21,774 nucleotides of DNA from Oscillospiraceae bacterium (GCA_019417045.1 DXWE01000018.1:1-21774), one strand, 5' to 3'. Positions 7,630 to 15,343 are shown, numbered from the stretch's first letter. Notes: generated by a model not told the origin, from the sequence alone. A program made the numbers and translations.

Positions 7630-8682
7630 TCAACCGAGAACGTACACGTTCATCGTCCGTTTGCCGTACTGGACACACTCCTCATACGTCTCCATAAACA
7701 GGTCGGCAATCAGCGCGCCACTGCGCACGCCGCCGCCCGTATCGCCCGCGATCGCATAGCCATAGACATACGACCCGTCCGGAGAGACGATATACAGCTC
7801 GGTGCCGTAGGGGATGAGCTCCGGATCCACCGCCACCACCCCGACAGCTGCACGGCGTCCGCTGGCGGTGTACTCGCTGAGCAGGCCGCGGTCATTCGTG
7901 TAGGCCGTCGCCTTGCCGGTATAGACCTTCTGGAAGTTGACCGGCTGGCCCGCTTCATCCAGCAGGATCTCATACGGTGCGGGGGACATGGGAGTGCCGG
8001 AGGTGCAGCCGGTGAGAGTGATCGCCTCTACCGGCTCCGTCGTCACCACGTCGCCGACCAGCTGCGTCTCAACCACCTCACCGTTGACAACCCGGTTTCG
8101 ATAGGTCAGCACGCGTTCGCCCGGCACACCGGCCTGATAGGATACCTGCTCGCCGATCGACAACGTGTTGGTATACCGCAGGGTGGTCTCATAGGGGATA
8201 CTCTCTGTCACGGTGTACTCCTCATACTCCACCCGGTCGACCGCGATGTTCATGCCGTCATAGACCAGGCTTTCGGAGGCGACGCTGACAGCGTCGTTTT
8301 CATCCAGGACGATTCCGGCGGCCTCCAGCGCCTCGCCCACCGTGCCGCCGGTCAGGCTGACCACGGTGGTGATCCCGTCCGCCTGGACCAGGACGTCGAA
8401 CGCGCGGTTGATGGCGATCACGCCGTCCTCTTCCGACAGATGGGAGACATACGTGTCATTTTCACTCAAACGGATGTTGGCAGATTCCAAAATCGTGGCG
8501 GGGTCGTCCGACAGGCTCATCACCACGCGACTGGTACCACCGTCGTATACCGTCACCGCGCGGATGTTGATCGAGACGTACGTCACCATGGCAACGCTCG
8601 CCAGCGCCAACACAGAGGCAGCAAACAGGCGATGGTGCAGGATCTGAGACACGCCCGATGCTGTACGGGAAACCATACTCAT
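7630..8682 (-). CDS. YabE-like protein with DUF348, G5 and C-terminal 3D domains (putative cell-wall hydrolase)
   Basis: 350 residues from the ATG at 8682 (AAGGA site 7 bases upstream). A membrane anchor or uncleaved signal (about 17-38) precedes two ubiquitin-like DUF348 repeats (about 40-80 and 95-140), a G5 domain (about 150-230; SIPYETTLRYTNTL, GVPGERVLTYRNRVVNGEVV) and a C-terminal 3D domain (about 255-350). The three Asp residues that name the 3D fold are visible: D286 (VAVDP), D314 (AGDTGG) and D327 (IADLF). 3D domains resemble lytic transglycosylases of the MltA/Rpf-like stationary-phase survival group, so a peptidoglycan-cleaving role at the outer face of the membrane is likely. The gene is monocistronic with its own promoter and terminator. 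The domain order matches B. subtilis YabE; orthology is an inference. Confidence 0.92.
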   Translation of the reverse strand: MSMVSRTASGVSQILHHRLFAASVLALASVAMVTYVSINIRAVTVYDGGTSRVVMSLSDDPATILESANIRLSENDTYVSHLSEEDGVIAINRAFDVLVQADGITTVVSLTGGTVGEALEAAGIVLDENDAVSVASESLVYDGMNIAVDRVEYEEYTVTESIPYETTLRYTNTLSIGEQVSYQAGVPGERVLTYRNRVVNGEVVETQLVGDVVTTEPVEAITLTGCTSGTPMSPAPYEILLDEAGQPVNFQKVYTGKATAYTNDRGLLSEYTASGRRAAVGVVAVDPELIPYGTELYIVSPDGSYVYGYAIAGDTGGGVRSGALIADLFMETYEECVQYGKRTMNVYVLG

Positions 8683-8702
8683 ACAAAAATCCTTTCTTCG
8701 TC

Positions 8703-8719
8703 GGCCCGTAAAACGGACC
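8703..8719 (-). promoter_or_regulatory. Hairpin in the 5' leader of the YabE-like gene
   Basis: The - strand leader can form a 7-bp stem GGTCCGT / ACGGGCC (one G-U pair) with a TTT loop, between the promoter and the ribosome binding site. It may stabilise the leader or affect ribosome access; no known riboswitch class is recognised. Confidence 0.45.
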
Positions 8720-8739
8720 GGTTTTGCCGACTGGGGAGT

Positions 8740-8768
8740 ATTATACGCACGCCCCTGCGCATTGTCAA
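8740..8768 (-). promoter_or_regulatory. Perfect-consensus sigma-A promoter of the YabE-like gene
   Basis: On the - strand, TTGACA (8763-8768), 17 bases, then TATAAT (8740-8745): every base of both hexamers and the spacing match the housekeeping consensus. The start of transcription should fall about 50 bases before the ATG at 8682. Confidence 0.93.
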
Positions 8769-9032
8769 CCGCATACTCCCCCATCAATTTGTGCAACCTG
8801 ACTAAGTCTTTGGCCGTCTGTCCTGTCCCGGGCGGACAGGCCGTTTTCCCGGTTTCCTCTGCGGGAAACGCCTGTCTTCCCTGCCTTTTTGGAAAGTTGG
8901 ACCAGTGGTGTATGCCTAGTATGGGGAATTCCTGCCGGTTTCATGCATGACGGGGAAAAAGGGGGAGATTTTTGTGCAATTAAACAAAAGTTACAATCGT
9001 GTAACCTATTGGGCGCGCCAAGGCCCCCTGCC
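8769..9032. other. 264-base intergenic segment without a gene, rich in inverted repeats
   Basis: No credible coding frame is seen between the two divergent promoters. Potential stems on the + strand are CCTGTCC/GGACAGG with loop CGGGC (about 8821-8840), GTTTCC/GGAAAC (about 8851-8869), and the repeat at 8990-9005. The motif TTTGTGCAA occurs twice (near 8787 and 8972). I do not recognise tRNA, 6S, tmRNA, SRP or RNase P RNA features. It could hold a small RNA or control sites for the flanking promoters. Confidence 0.4.
8990..9005. repeat. Inverted repeat GTTACA-ATCG-TGTAAC, possible operator
   Basis: A perfect 6-4-6 inverted repeat lies about 28 bases upstream of the -35 of the dUTPase promoter, in an A+T-richer patch. 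Position and symmetry suit a dimeric regulator, but no regulator family is identified. Confidence 0.45.
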
Positions 9033-9061
9033 TTGACTTGAAAACAGGGGCATGATACACT
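9033..9061 (+). promoter_or_regulatory. Promoter of the dUTPase/substrate-binding protein unit
   Basis: TTGACT (9033-9038), 17 bases, TACACT (9056-9061), with TGA directly before the -10 (extended -10). The arms CCCCTG and CAGGGG flank the -35, so the element sits within a small inverted repeat. Transcription would start near 9068, downstream of an in-frame upstream ATG at 9052, which supports the internal start at 9142. Confidence 0.7.
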
Positions 9062-9141
9062 GTATATGGTATGTATTCCTATACTATGACAGACCATTGG
9101 ACAAGGTGTGTCAAACATTGGGCAGGGGAGAGAGGCACGAT

Positions 9142-9654
9142 ATGCAGCGTATAGCGCGGTTTCATCGAGTGAGCGAGCAGCAGTTTCTGGCCGATTTTTT
9201 GGAGCGGTTCCCACAGCGGGACGAGGCGGCGGCACGGGCGGCGTACGCCGCCGTCCGGTTGCCCTGCCGTGCAACGGCCGGGTCGGCCGGTTATGACTTT
9301 TTTTCTCCGATTGCCCTGTCCCTGCGCCCGGGGGAGAGCGTGCTCATCCCCACCGGCATCCGCGCTGAAATGGCGGACGGCTGGGTATTGCAGCTCTATC
9401 CCCGCAGTGGGCTCGGATTCAAATTCCGGTTACAGCTGAATAATACGGTGGGTATTATCGACAGCGATTACTTCTATTCGGATAATGAGGGGCATATTTT
9501 GGCAAAGATCACCAACGACTCTCACGACGGAAAAACGCTGGTTTTGGACGCAGGTGCCGGCTTTTTGCAGGGGATCTTCCTGCCGTTCGGCATCACAGAG
9601 GACGACGAAGCCGCCGGCGTGCGCAACGGGGGATTTGGCAGTACCGGCGCCTGA
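9142..9654 (+). CDS. dut: dUTPase-family nucleotidohydrolase (dUTP diphosphatase)
   Basis: 170 residues. It hydrolyses dUTP to dUMP and pyrophosphate, keeping uracil out of DNA and supplying dUMP for thymidylate. All five trimeric-dUTPase motifs are visible: motif 1 AGYD (49-52), motif 2 PRSGLG (87-92), motif 3 GIIDSDY (104-110), motif 4 AGFLQGIFLPFG (139-150, Gln143) and motif 5 RNGGFGSTG (161-169) for the C-terminal arm. After the motif 3 Tyr there is a short insertion (FYSDNEG) where many dUTPases have RG, and about 40 extra residues precede motif 1. The start at 9142 is chosen because the frame further upstream runs into the promoter. The substrate-binding protein gene begins 32 bases later. 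Confidence 0.9.
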   Translation: MQRIARFHRVSEQQFLADFLERFPQRDEAAARAAYAAVRLPCRATAGSAGYDFFSPIALSLRPGESVLIPTGIRAEMADGWVLQLYPRSGLGFKFRLQLNNTVGIIDSDYFYSDNEGHILAKITNDSHDGKTLVLDAGAGFLQGIFLPFGITEDDEAAGVRNGGFGSTGA

Positions 9655-9686
9655 GAACACCCCCCTACAGAAAGGAGAGCACTTGT

Positions 9687-11282
9687 ATGAGACGCCGCCT
9701 GGCCGGGATGCTGTTTGCCGTTTGTCTGTTGCTGTCCCTGTGCGGCTGCGGCCGTCGGGCGGTGGCAGGACAGGGGTTTCGGCTGCCGCTGTCGGCAGAA
9801 CCGGTACAGCTCGACCCTCAGGTGGCGGCGGACGATGCGTCGGTCACGGTGCTCTCCGCTCTGATGGAGGGGCTGACCCGTCTGGACGAGCAGGGGACGG
9901 CGCAGCCGGCCCTGGCAACCTGGACGGTCTCTCCCGACGGCTGCACGTATACCTTTACCCTGCGGGAGGCGGTGTGGAGCAATGGAGATCCCGTGTGTGC
10001 GGACGATTTTGTGTTTGCCATCACGCGTCTGGTTTTGCCCGACACCCGCTCTGCTCTCTCTTCTGCGGCTTACGGCATTGCAGGGGCGCAGGCGATCCGG
10101 GAACAGGGCGCGGATTTGTCCGCGTTGGGCGTGCGGGCGGTGGATGCCAACACACTGGAAATCACGCTGACACAACCGGACGCCCGGTTCCCCGAGACGC
10201 TGGCCACCTCTCCCTTCTATCCCTGCCCCCGCGCCTTTTTTGAACAGACCGGGGGGCGTTACGGGTTGGAAGCCGCTCATCTCCTGTCCAACGGCCCGTT
10301 TGTCCTCGCCGGCTGGACACACGGCGAATCCCTGCTGCTGAACAAAAACGAGACCTACTGGGACGCGGCCTCCATCGCTCCGTCTCGGGTACGCTTTCTG
10401 GTGGCCTCCTATGACGATCCGGTGGAGGCCCTCCTCTCCGGAGAGATCGACGTGTATTCTCTGACAGCCGACCAGTCCGCGGCGGCTAAGCAAAAAATTC
10501 AGATTGTGGAGCTGCAGGACACGGTGCAGTGCCTGTGGTTCAACAACGAAGTCACCCCGTTGGATACGGCGGATGTCCGCCGCGCGTTACGGGGGGCGTT
10601 GGAAATGGAATCCCTTCGGGCGTTGCTGGAGGAGACCGGGCAGGGGGTGGCCACCGGCTTTTTGCCGCCGGATACGCGTCTGAACGGAGAACTCTATCGC
10701 ACGGACACGAATGCGCTCTCTTTTGCCCCACTCGGCAGCGGAGCGCAGGCTGCCTTTCAATCCGGCCTGGCGGCGGCCGGGCAGACCGAACCACTCACGC
10801 TGACCCTGCTGTGCGCGGATGACAGCGACAGCGTGCGGCTGGCCCAGCTGATCCTGCAATCGTGGCAAAAGAATCTGTCGATCTATTGGGAATTGCAGCC
10901 GCTCCCGGCAGCGGACCTCGCCGCGCGGGTGCAGGTGGGGAATTATCAGCTGGCGCTGTATTCCGCCACCGGAACCAGTTCTTCTGCATGGGACTCCCTC
11001 GCCGCTTTCGGCAGCACGGCCACTCAAGGCAACCTGGCCCGTTTTCACGACGTGGATTTTGACGCCCAACTGGCTGCACTGCAAAGCCAGTCCGTCACGC
11101 GGGAAGAGGTTGAGCAGCTGGAGCGATACCTGTGGGACCAGGTCCCCTGCGTGCCGCTGTCCGATCCGGTGAGAACAATTGGCATTGCTCCCGATATCAC
11201 CGGGCTGGTCGTGCGTCCGTTTGGCGGCAGTATCTACGACTTCTCGCTGGATTTCCGCGCCGCCATGCGTCCCGCCGCCTGA
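9687..11282 (+). CDS. Oligopeptide-type ABC transporter substrate-binding lipoprotein (SBP_bac_5 family)
   Basis: 531 residues with a strong AAAGGAG site 9 bases upstream. A lipoprotein signal (MRRRLAGMLFAVCLLLSLCG then Cys21) would anchor it outside the membrane. The body follows the OppA/DppA plan: SAEPVQLDPQVAADDASVTV near the start, LTRLDEQGTAQPALATWTVS, then TFTLREAVWSNGDPVCADDF (the usual 'LR.. .W.dG.p.tA.DF' signature), SNGPFVLAGWTHGESLLLNK, and VRRALRGALEMESLRALL. Such proteins bind peptides or other small solutes, but no permease or ATPase genes lie nearby, so it is an orphan that must share a transporter encoded elsewhere or act as a sensor. It is probably cotranscribed with the dUTPase gene (32-base gap). 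The ligand cannot be predicted. Confidence 0.92.
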   Translation: MRRRLAGMLFAVCLLLSLCGCGRRAVAGQGFRLPLSAEPVQLDPQVAADDASVTVLSALMEGLTRLDEQGTAQPALATWTVSPDGCTYTFTLREAVWSNGDPVCADDFVFAITRLVLPDTRSALSSAAYGIAGAQAIREQGADLSALGVRAVDANTLEITLTQPDARFPETLATSPFYPCPRAFFEQTGGRYGLEAAHLLSNGPFVLAGWTHGESLLLNKNETYWDAASIAPSRVRFLVASYDDPVEALLSGEIDVYSLTADQSAAAKQKIQIVELQDTVQCLWFNNEVTPLDTADVRRALRGALEMESLRALLEETGQGVATGFLPPDTRLNGELYRTDTNALSFAPLGSGAQAAFQSGLAAAGQTEPLTLTLLCADDSDSVRLAQLILQSWQKNLSIYWELQPLPAADLAARVQVGNYQLALYSATGTSSSAWDSLAAFGSTATQGNLARFHDVDFDAQLAALQSQSVTREEVEQLERYLWDQVPCVPLSDPVRTIGIAPDITGLVVRPFGGSIYDFSLDFRAAMRPAA

Positions 11283-11373
11283 CGGAAAATTTCCCAGAAC
11301 GTATCCCCTTCCATTACTATATGTATATTACGATGTATCTATATCATTTTGTATTTTTAAAGGAGAAAACCGG

Positions 11374-11550
11374 ATGGAAAAGCAAAATCGTCGGCTGTTG
11401 ATTGCCTTGATTGTCACACTGTTGGTGTCCCTGGCACTGATTCTGATTGCCGGCGTGTGTTTTTCCGGGATTTTATGGCTGTACGAACAAAACGAGAGTC
11501 TGCGGCAGGAACTCAGTGCGCTGCAAGGGGTGGCGGGTGTGAACCGATGA
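11374..11550 (+). CDS. Small single-pass membrane protein (58 residues), function unknown
   Basis: MEKQNRRLLIALIVTLLVSL starts a 58-residue protein: a basic cytoplasmic tip (1-7), one long transmembrane helix (about 8-36) and a short charged segment LYEQNESLRQELSALQG (about 36-52) with heptad-like Leu spacing that could form a coiled coil. AAAGGAG lies 8 bases before the ATG, a strong signal for real translation. It follows the substrate-binding lipoprotein gene by 91 bases of A+T-rich DNA. The layout resembles FtsL/DivIC-like or regulatory small proteins, but there is no sequence basis for naming it. Confidence 0.7.
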   Translation: MEKQNRRLLIALIVTLLVSLALILIAGVCFSGILWLYEQNESLRQELSALQGVAGVNR

Positions 11551-11755
11551 TGCCTGTTTCGACAGTTTTCTCTTATATTATATATTAAGGTAATAAAGGG
11601 ATGGAATATGGAAAGGGAAGAATGGAAAACGGGCGGATCTGTTCGGTCCTTTTGGTTTTGCCGCTTGCCCGCTGGCCGCATGATGACCGGGATATCGGCC
11701 TTGCGGCCGTGTGTGCGATGACCGGGAATTTCCTCCTTGCAACTGGTATAAAAAT
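11551..11755. other. 205-base gene-poor gap with a repeated 11-mer
   Basis: No convincing gene. A 65-codon + strand frame starting at 11601 has a weak ribosome site, lacks recognisable features and runs through the terminator, so it is not called. GATGACCGGGA occurs twice (11682-11692 and 11717-11727), flanking a small CGGCC/GGCCG hairpin. The left part is A+T-rich. Confidence 0.5.
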
Positions 11756-11789
11756 GGGGCCGGCGCTCAAGCGCCGGTCCCGTGTTTTT
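11756..11789. terminator. Bidirectional intrinsic terminator overlapping the lipid-kinase stop codon
   Basis: The 8-bp stem CCGGCGCT / AGCGCCGG has a 2-base loop and extra G/C pairs at its base. A T-run follows on the + strand (11785-11789), and an ATTTTTAT tract follows on the - strand. The lipid kinase's TGA (11767-11769) begins in the loop, so its last codons form one arm. It separates the convergent units. Confidence 0.9.
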
Positions 11790-12684
11790 CCGATATAATC
11801 TGGATCGCATGTCTGCGATTTTCGATCCAAATATCCTGATGTTCGCCGCCGCACTCCCCGTCCAGCGTCCAGGATAGCGGCGGGTCGGTCAGCACATGCA
11901 GCCGCTCTGCATGAAAAAACGTCACATAGCGTTCATCGTATTTCTGGTGAACCAACCCGGTGACGATCCGCTGCAGCTCCACCGGGTTGTGAGGATTGCG
12001 GATCAGCAGCACCTCAAATTTTCCGTCGTCCAGCTTCACGTCCCGCGGACTCAGCTTAAACAGCCCCGCCACCGAGGTGGAATTGGAGACGGACCCGAAC
12101 AGGAACTCCCCTTCGCAGCTCTCCTCCCCGCTCTCCACCCGCAGATGAAATGGCTTGAGCCCGCCGATATCCTTGACGCCCTCAAGCAGATAGGCCATGT
12201 GGCCAAACGTATTCTTGAGCTTTTGCGGAGTGGTATAGGACACGCGGGTGAAAGCGCCAAGCGAGGCGATATAGGAAAAATACGCGCCGCCAAACCATCC
12301 CACATCATGCGGATGGGGGGTACCATGCAGCACATTCTCGACCGCCTGCTTGGGCTTTTTGGGCAAACCGAGGCTGGCAGCGAAATCGTTGGTCGTCCCG
12401 GTGGGGATATACCCGATCGGCGGCCGGCGTTCCACTCGCATCAGGCCGTTGATCACCTCGTTGAGCGTTCCATCGCCGCCGCAGACGACCACCATCTCAT
12501 ATCGTTCCGCCTCCCGCGCCGCGACCTCCCGTGCGTCGCCCCGGCCGCTCGTCACATGCACCGCCACCTGGTGGCCGGCCGCCTGCAACGTGGACACGAT
12601 ATCCACCAGTTCGGTGCTGGCCCGTTTGCGGCCCGCGCAGGGATTGGCAATCAGCAGTATCTGCTTTCCAGTCTCAGCCACCAC
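11767..12684 (-). CDS. Diacylglycerol/lipid kinase family protein (YegS/BmrU/DagK-like)
   Basis: 305 residues from a GTG at 12684; a second GTG follows at once and either fits the G-rich ribosome site. The DAGK catalytic domain shows NPCAG (14-18), the nucleotide-binding GGDGTLNEV (69-77) and PTGTTNDFA (94-102), and the C-terminal half contains LFKLSPRDVKLDDGKFEVLLI, the usual metal-site region with D-K-L-D-D-G. These soluble enzymes phosphorylate diacylglycerol or other lipid alcohols with ATP. It is the last gene of a three-gene - strand operon, 23 bases after an acyl-CoA-synthetase-like gene, so its substrate may be a product of that pathway rather than diacylglycerol; that is inference. 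Confidence 0.92.
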   Translation of the reverse strand: MVAETGKQILLIANPCAGRKRASTELVDIVSTLQAAGHQVAVHVTSGRGDAREVAAREAERYEMVVVCGGDGTLNEVINGLMRVERRPPIGYIPTGTTNDFAASLGLPKKPKQAVENVLHGTPHPHDVGWFGGAYFSYIASLGAFTRVSYTTPQKLKNTFGHMAYLLEGVKDIGGLKPFHLRVESGEESCEGEFLFGSVSNSTSVAGLFKLSPRDVKLDDGKFEVLLIRNPHNPVELQRIVTGLVHQKYDERYVTFFHAERLHVLTDPPLSWTLDGECGGEHQDIWIENRRHAIQIISEKHGTGA

Positions 12685-12707
12685 CGAATCCCCCCTTCTC
12701 CTCTATG

Positions 12708-14429
12708 TTACCCCGTTTGCTTCTGCACTCCCGCTTTCTCCGCCTCTTCTTTTTCCAGAACGGTATACGCCACCTTGCCCACCAGCGTTTTCGGCAGGCT
12801 GTCGCGGAATTCGATCTCATACGGCATGGCGTATTTCGCAATATTCTTCCGGCAGTGGAGGAAAATCGATTGCCGCACCGCTTCGGTCGGCTCCACGCCG
12901 GGCTTGAGCACCACGAATGCCTTGACCTTCTGCATCTTGTAATCGTCCTTCACGCCGATGACCGTACTGAGCAGCACCGCGTCGTGCGCGTCGATGATAT
13001 TCTCGATCTGGGAGGGATACACATTGTACCCGCTCGTCACAATCATGCGTTTGAGCCGCTGCTTAAAATAGAGAAACCCGTCCTCATCCATCGAGCCGAG
13101 ATCGCCGGTATGTAGCCAGATCCGGCCGTCGTCATGCTGCTGAAGGGTCTGCGCGGTCTCCCGTGGCTGATGGATATACTCCTGCATCACAGTGGGGCCG
13201 CTGATGCAGATCTCCCCCACCTCGCCATACGGGACCTCGTCCTGTGTGGCGGGCGTCACGATCTTGTAAAACGTGTCGGGGAAAGGAATCCCAATGCTCC
13301 CCTCCTTATAAAAATCCTTCGGGGTCAGGCAGCTCGCGGTCACACATTCGGTGGTCCCGTATCCCTCCCGCACCTGGATGGTCGCACCGTGCTGCTTCAA
13401 AAAGGCATCCACCTTGCGCTTGAGTTCTACCGACAGGGAGTCCCCGCCGGAGAACACCCCCTTCAGACAGGACAGGTCAATATCCTGCATATGCTTGTTG
13501 CGCAGCAGCGCCTCAAACAGGGTGGGCACACCGGCGATGAACTGCGGCCGGTGTTTTTTCAGCAGCTTGGAGACACTGTCCACCGTGAACTGGGGGACCA
13601 GCACACACTCGCAACCATAGGCGAGCACCGTGTGAATACACACGCCGAGCCCAAACCCGTGGAAGATGGGCATGATCGCGAGCATGACGTCCCCCCGGTC
13701 AATGCCGCCGCTCGCGGCCTGCGTCTGCAGGGCGAGCGCGTTGAAATTGAGGTTGGAAAGCAGGATCCCCTTGGTGGTGCCGGTTGTCCCGCCGCTGTAG
13801 AGGATGGCGGCGGGATCCGCTCCCTTCAGCGAGCAGAGGTATTCGCTCGTATATCCCTCTCCGCGTTTGAGAAATGTCTGCCAGCTCACCACGCCGGGCG
13901 TCTCCGGAACAGGAGCAATCTTGCGTCCCACCGTCAGAGCATACCCCACCCGTTTGACCGGGGACAGGTAGTCCTTGATGCTGGCGACGATCACCAGATC
14001 CAGATGGATCCGGTCGCGGATGGCACGGATCTTCGGATAGAACTGCTCGAGCGTCAGCAGCGCCACGCTCTCACTCTCGTTGACGAAGAAGACAATCTCC
14101 CCTTCGCTCGAGAGCGGGTGCACCATATTCGGGATCGCACCGATCCGGTTGAGTGCATAGAACAGCAGGATCGCGTGCGGGGTGTTCGGCATACAGATGG
14201 TCACCTTATCCCCCCGCCGGATCCCCGACGCGGCCAGTGCCCTGGCACATTGATGGATCTGCGCCGCCATTGTGCGATAATCCACCCGCTCTCCCATAAA
14301 GCTGTAGGCGCACTGGTCGGGATACTTTTTCGCGATCTGCTCTATCATATCGACCATCGAGCAGTCGGGATAGGTCAGGGTATGGGGCATGGTGCCATAA
14401 TATTTCAGCCACGGTGCTTCAGAATTCAA
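12708..14429 (-). CDS. AMP-forming acyl-CoA synthetase-like ligase (ANL superfamily)
   Basis: 573 residues from a TTG at 14429, chosen because GGAGG lies 9 bases upstream; the start overlaps the end of the preceding gene by 11 bases. ANL motifs are complete: P-loop YSGGTTGTTKG (211-221), MPIFHGFG (about 253-260), YGTTE (357-361), TGD (441-443), the hinge region KQRLKRMIVTSGYNVYPSQI (456-475) and the C-terminal catalytic Lys in LPKTLVGKVAY (about K552). It should activate a carboxylic acid, most likely a fatty acid, to an acyl-adenylate and then a CoA thioester. It sits between an E2-type acyltransferase and a lipid kinase, so it may supply the acyl-CoA used by its neighbour. Chain length or acid type cannot be decided. 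Confidence 0.92.
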   Translation of the reverse strand: MNSEAPWLKYYGTMPHTLTYPDCSMVDMIEQIAKKYPDQCAYSFMGERVDYRTMAAQIHQCARALAASGIRRGDKVTICMPNTPHAILLFYALNRIGAIPNMVHPLSSEGEIVFFVNESESVALLTLEQFYPKIRAIRDRIHLDLVIVASIKDYLSPVKRVGYALTVGRKIAPVPETPGVVSWQTFLKRGEGYTSEYLCSLKGADPAAILYSGGTTGTTKGILLSNLNFNALALQTQAASGGIDRGDVMLAIMPIFHGFGLGVCIHTVLAYGCECVLVPQFTVDSVSKLLKKHRPQFIAGVPTLFEALLRNKHMQDIDLSCLKGVFSGGDSLSVELKRKVDAFLKQHGATIQVREGYGTTECVTASCLTPKDFYKEGSIGIPFPDTFYKIVTPATQDEVPYGEVGEICISGPTVMQEYIHQPRETAQTLQQHDDGRIWLHTGDLGSMDEDGFLYFKQRLKRMIVTSGYNVYPSQIENIIDAHDAVLLSTVIGVKDDYKMQKVKAFVVLKPGVEPTEAVRQSIFLHCRKNIAKYAMPYEIEFRDSLPKTLVGKVAYTVLEKEEAEKAGVQKQTG

Positions 14430-15297
14430 AATCGATATCCTCCTTAAGCGGCACATCCAACAGCTCCGGATGCGCAAACATGTGCTTAATCAACTTCAGC
14501 GACCGGGCAAAATAAAACCCGTCCGCAATGCGTTCGTCCAACGTGACACCCAGATCCATCACATCCCGCACCACCGGCTGCCCGTCCGGTCCCACCTGAA
14601 CGGCCTTGTGGATCACCCCGATGGTGACGACAATGCCGTTGGTGCCGAAATCGTTCAGATGGTGGTACACCGCGCCGCACCCGATACTCCCGAGATTGGA
14701 GAGCATGACGGTGGCGAAATTGGTGTCCATCTTCATCACGCTCCACGGCAGCCAGCCATGACGATCGAGGAAATTCGCGCCTCCCATCACCATCCGCATG
14801 ATCGGCCGCGGCAGCTTTTTCAGCGTTTCAAGCAGGTTATCCGGCCCATGCGCGCTCTCCACGGCACGCGCGGAGTGAACCTCCTGCACCACCCGGCGGG
14901 CGAGATCCGCCACCGTATCCGTCTCCTCCGGAGAGAGCATCATCAGCGTCTCCTCGGCGCGGTCAGCAAACTGCTTTTTAATCGTGAACCCAAGCGTCAG
15001 GCGGTCGCGGGTATAAAACCGCTTGCCGGAGATATACCGATTGAGCAGCGGGCGCATCCGCACCACCCGGGCCACCGCCATCAGCATGCAGTGGAACATC
15101 GTCGTCTTAAACGGCGCGTCCGGCCCATTGCGCTGGGCGAGAAACCGCAGCAGCTCGGTCACATCGACCGTCTCGTTGATATAGACCTCCGCCTGCGTGC
15201 GCCGCGGCATCAAATAGGCCATGTACGCATGCATGCCGTCGAGATCCCGCACCAGGCGCGCGTCCTTGCGGTCGCCAAAGCGCTTCTTTTCCGTCAT
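14419..15297 (-). CDS. Stand-alone E2-type CoA acyltransferase domain protein with His-to-Glu at the catalytic site
   Basis: 292 residues from the ATG at 15297 (AAAGGAG upstream). The whole protein matches the catalytic core of 2-oxoacid dehydrogenase E2/chloramphenicol-acetyltransferase folds: VMLSNLGSIGCGAV (197-210), TNGIVVTIGVIHK and the C-terminal MDLGVTLDERIADG (247-260) followed by FYFARSLKLIKHMFAHPELL, which lines up with DHRxxDG and the last helix of E2. There is no lipoyl or subunit-binding domain. The catalytic His is replaced by Glu255 while Asp259 and Gly260 remain. It is the first gene of an operon with an acyl-CoA ligase and a lipid kinase, which suggests that it handles acyl-CoA or an acylated product. 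It may be a divergent enzyme or a non-catalytic binding protein. Confidence 0.85.
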   Translation of the reverse strand: MTEKKRFGDRKDARLVRDLDGMHAYMAYLMPRRTQAEVYINETVDVTELLRFLAQRNGPDAPFKTTMFHCMLMAVARVVRMRPLLNRYISGKRFYTRDRLTLGFTIKKQFADRAEETLMMLSPEETDTVADLARRVVQEVHSARAVESAHGPDNLLETLKKLPRPIMRMVMGGANFLDRHGWLPWSVMKMDTNFATVMLSNLGSIGCGAVYHHLNDFGTNGIVVTIGVIHKAVQVGPDGQPVVRDVMDLGVTLDERIADGFYFARSLKLIKHMFAHPELLDVPLKEDIDFEF

Positions 15298-15343
15298 GTC
15301 GTCCTCTCCTTTGCCCCACACCCACCCGGCAGGCAAAATGGCA

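Noticed and set aside
9052..9141. Upstream start of dUTPase at 9052
   Set aside because: This ATG lies in the promoter spacer, so it would not be transcribed from the best promoter; the start at 9142 has a G-rich ribosome site.
11601..11798. 65-codon + strand frame after the small membrane protein
   Set aside because: Weak ribosome site, no protein features, and it runs through the bidirectional terminator.
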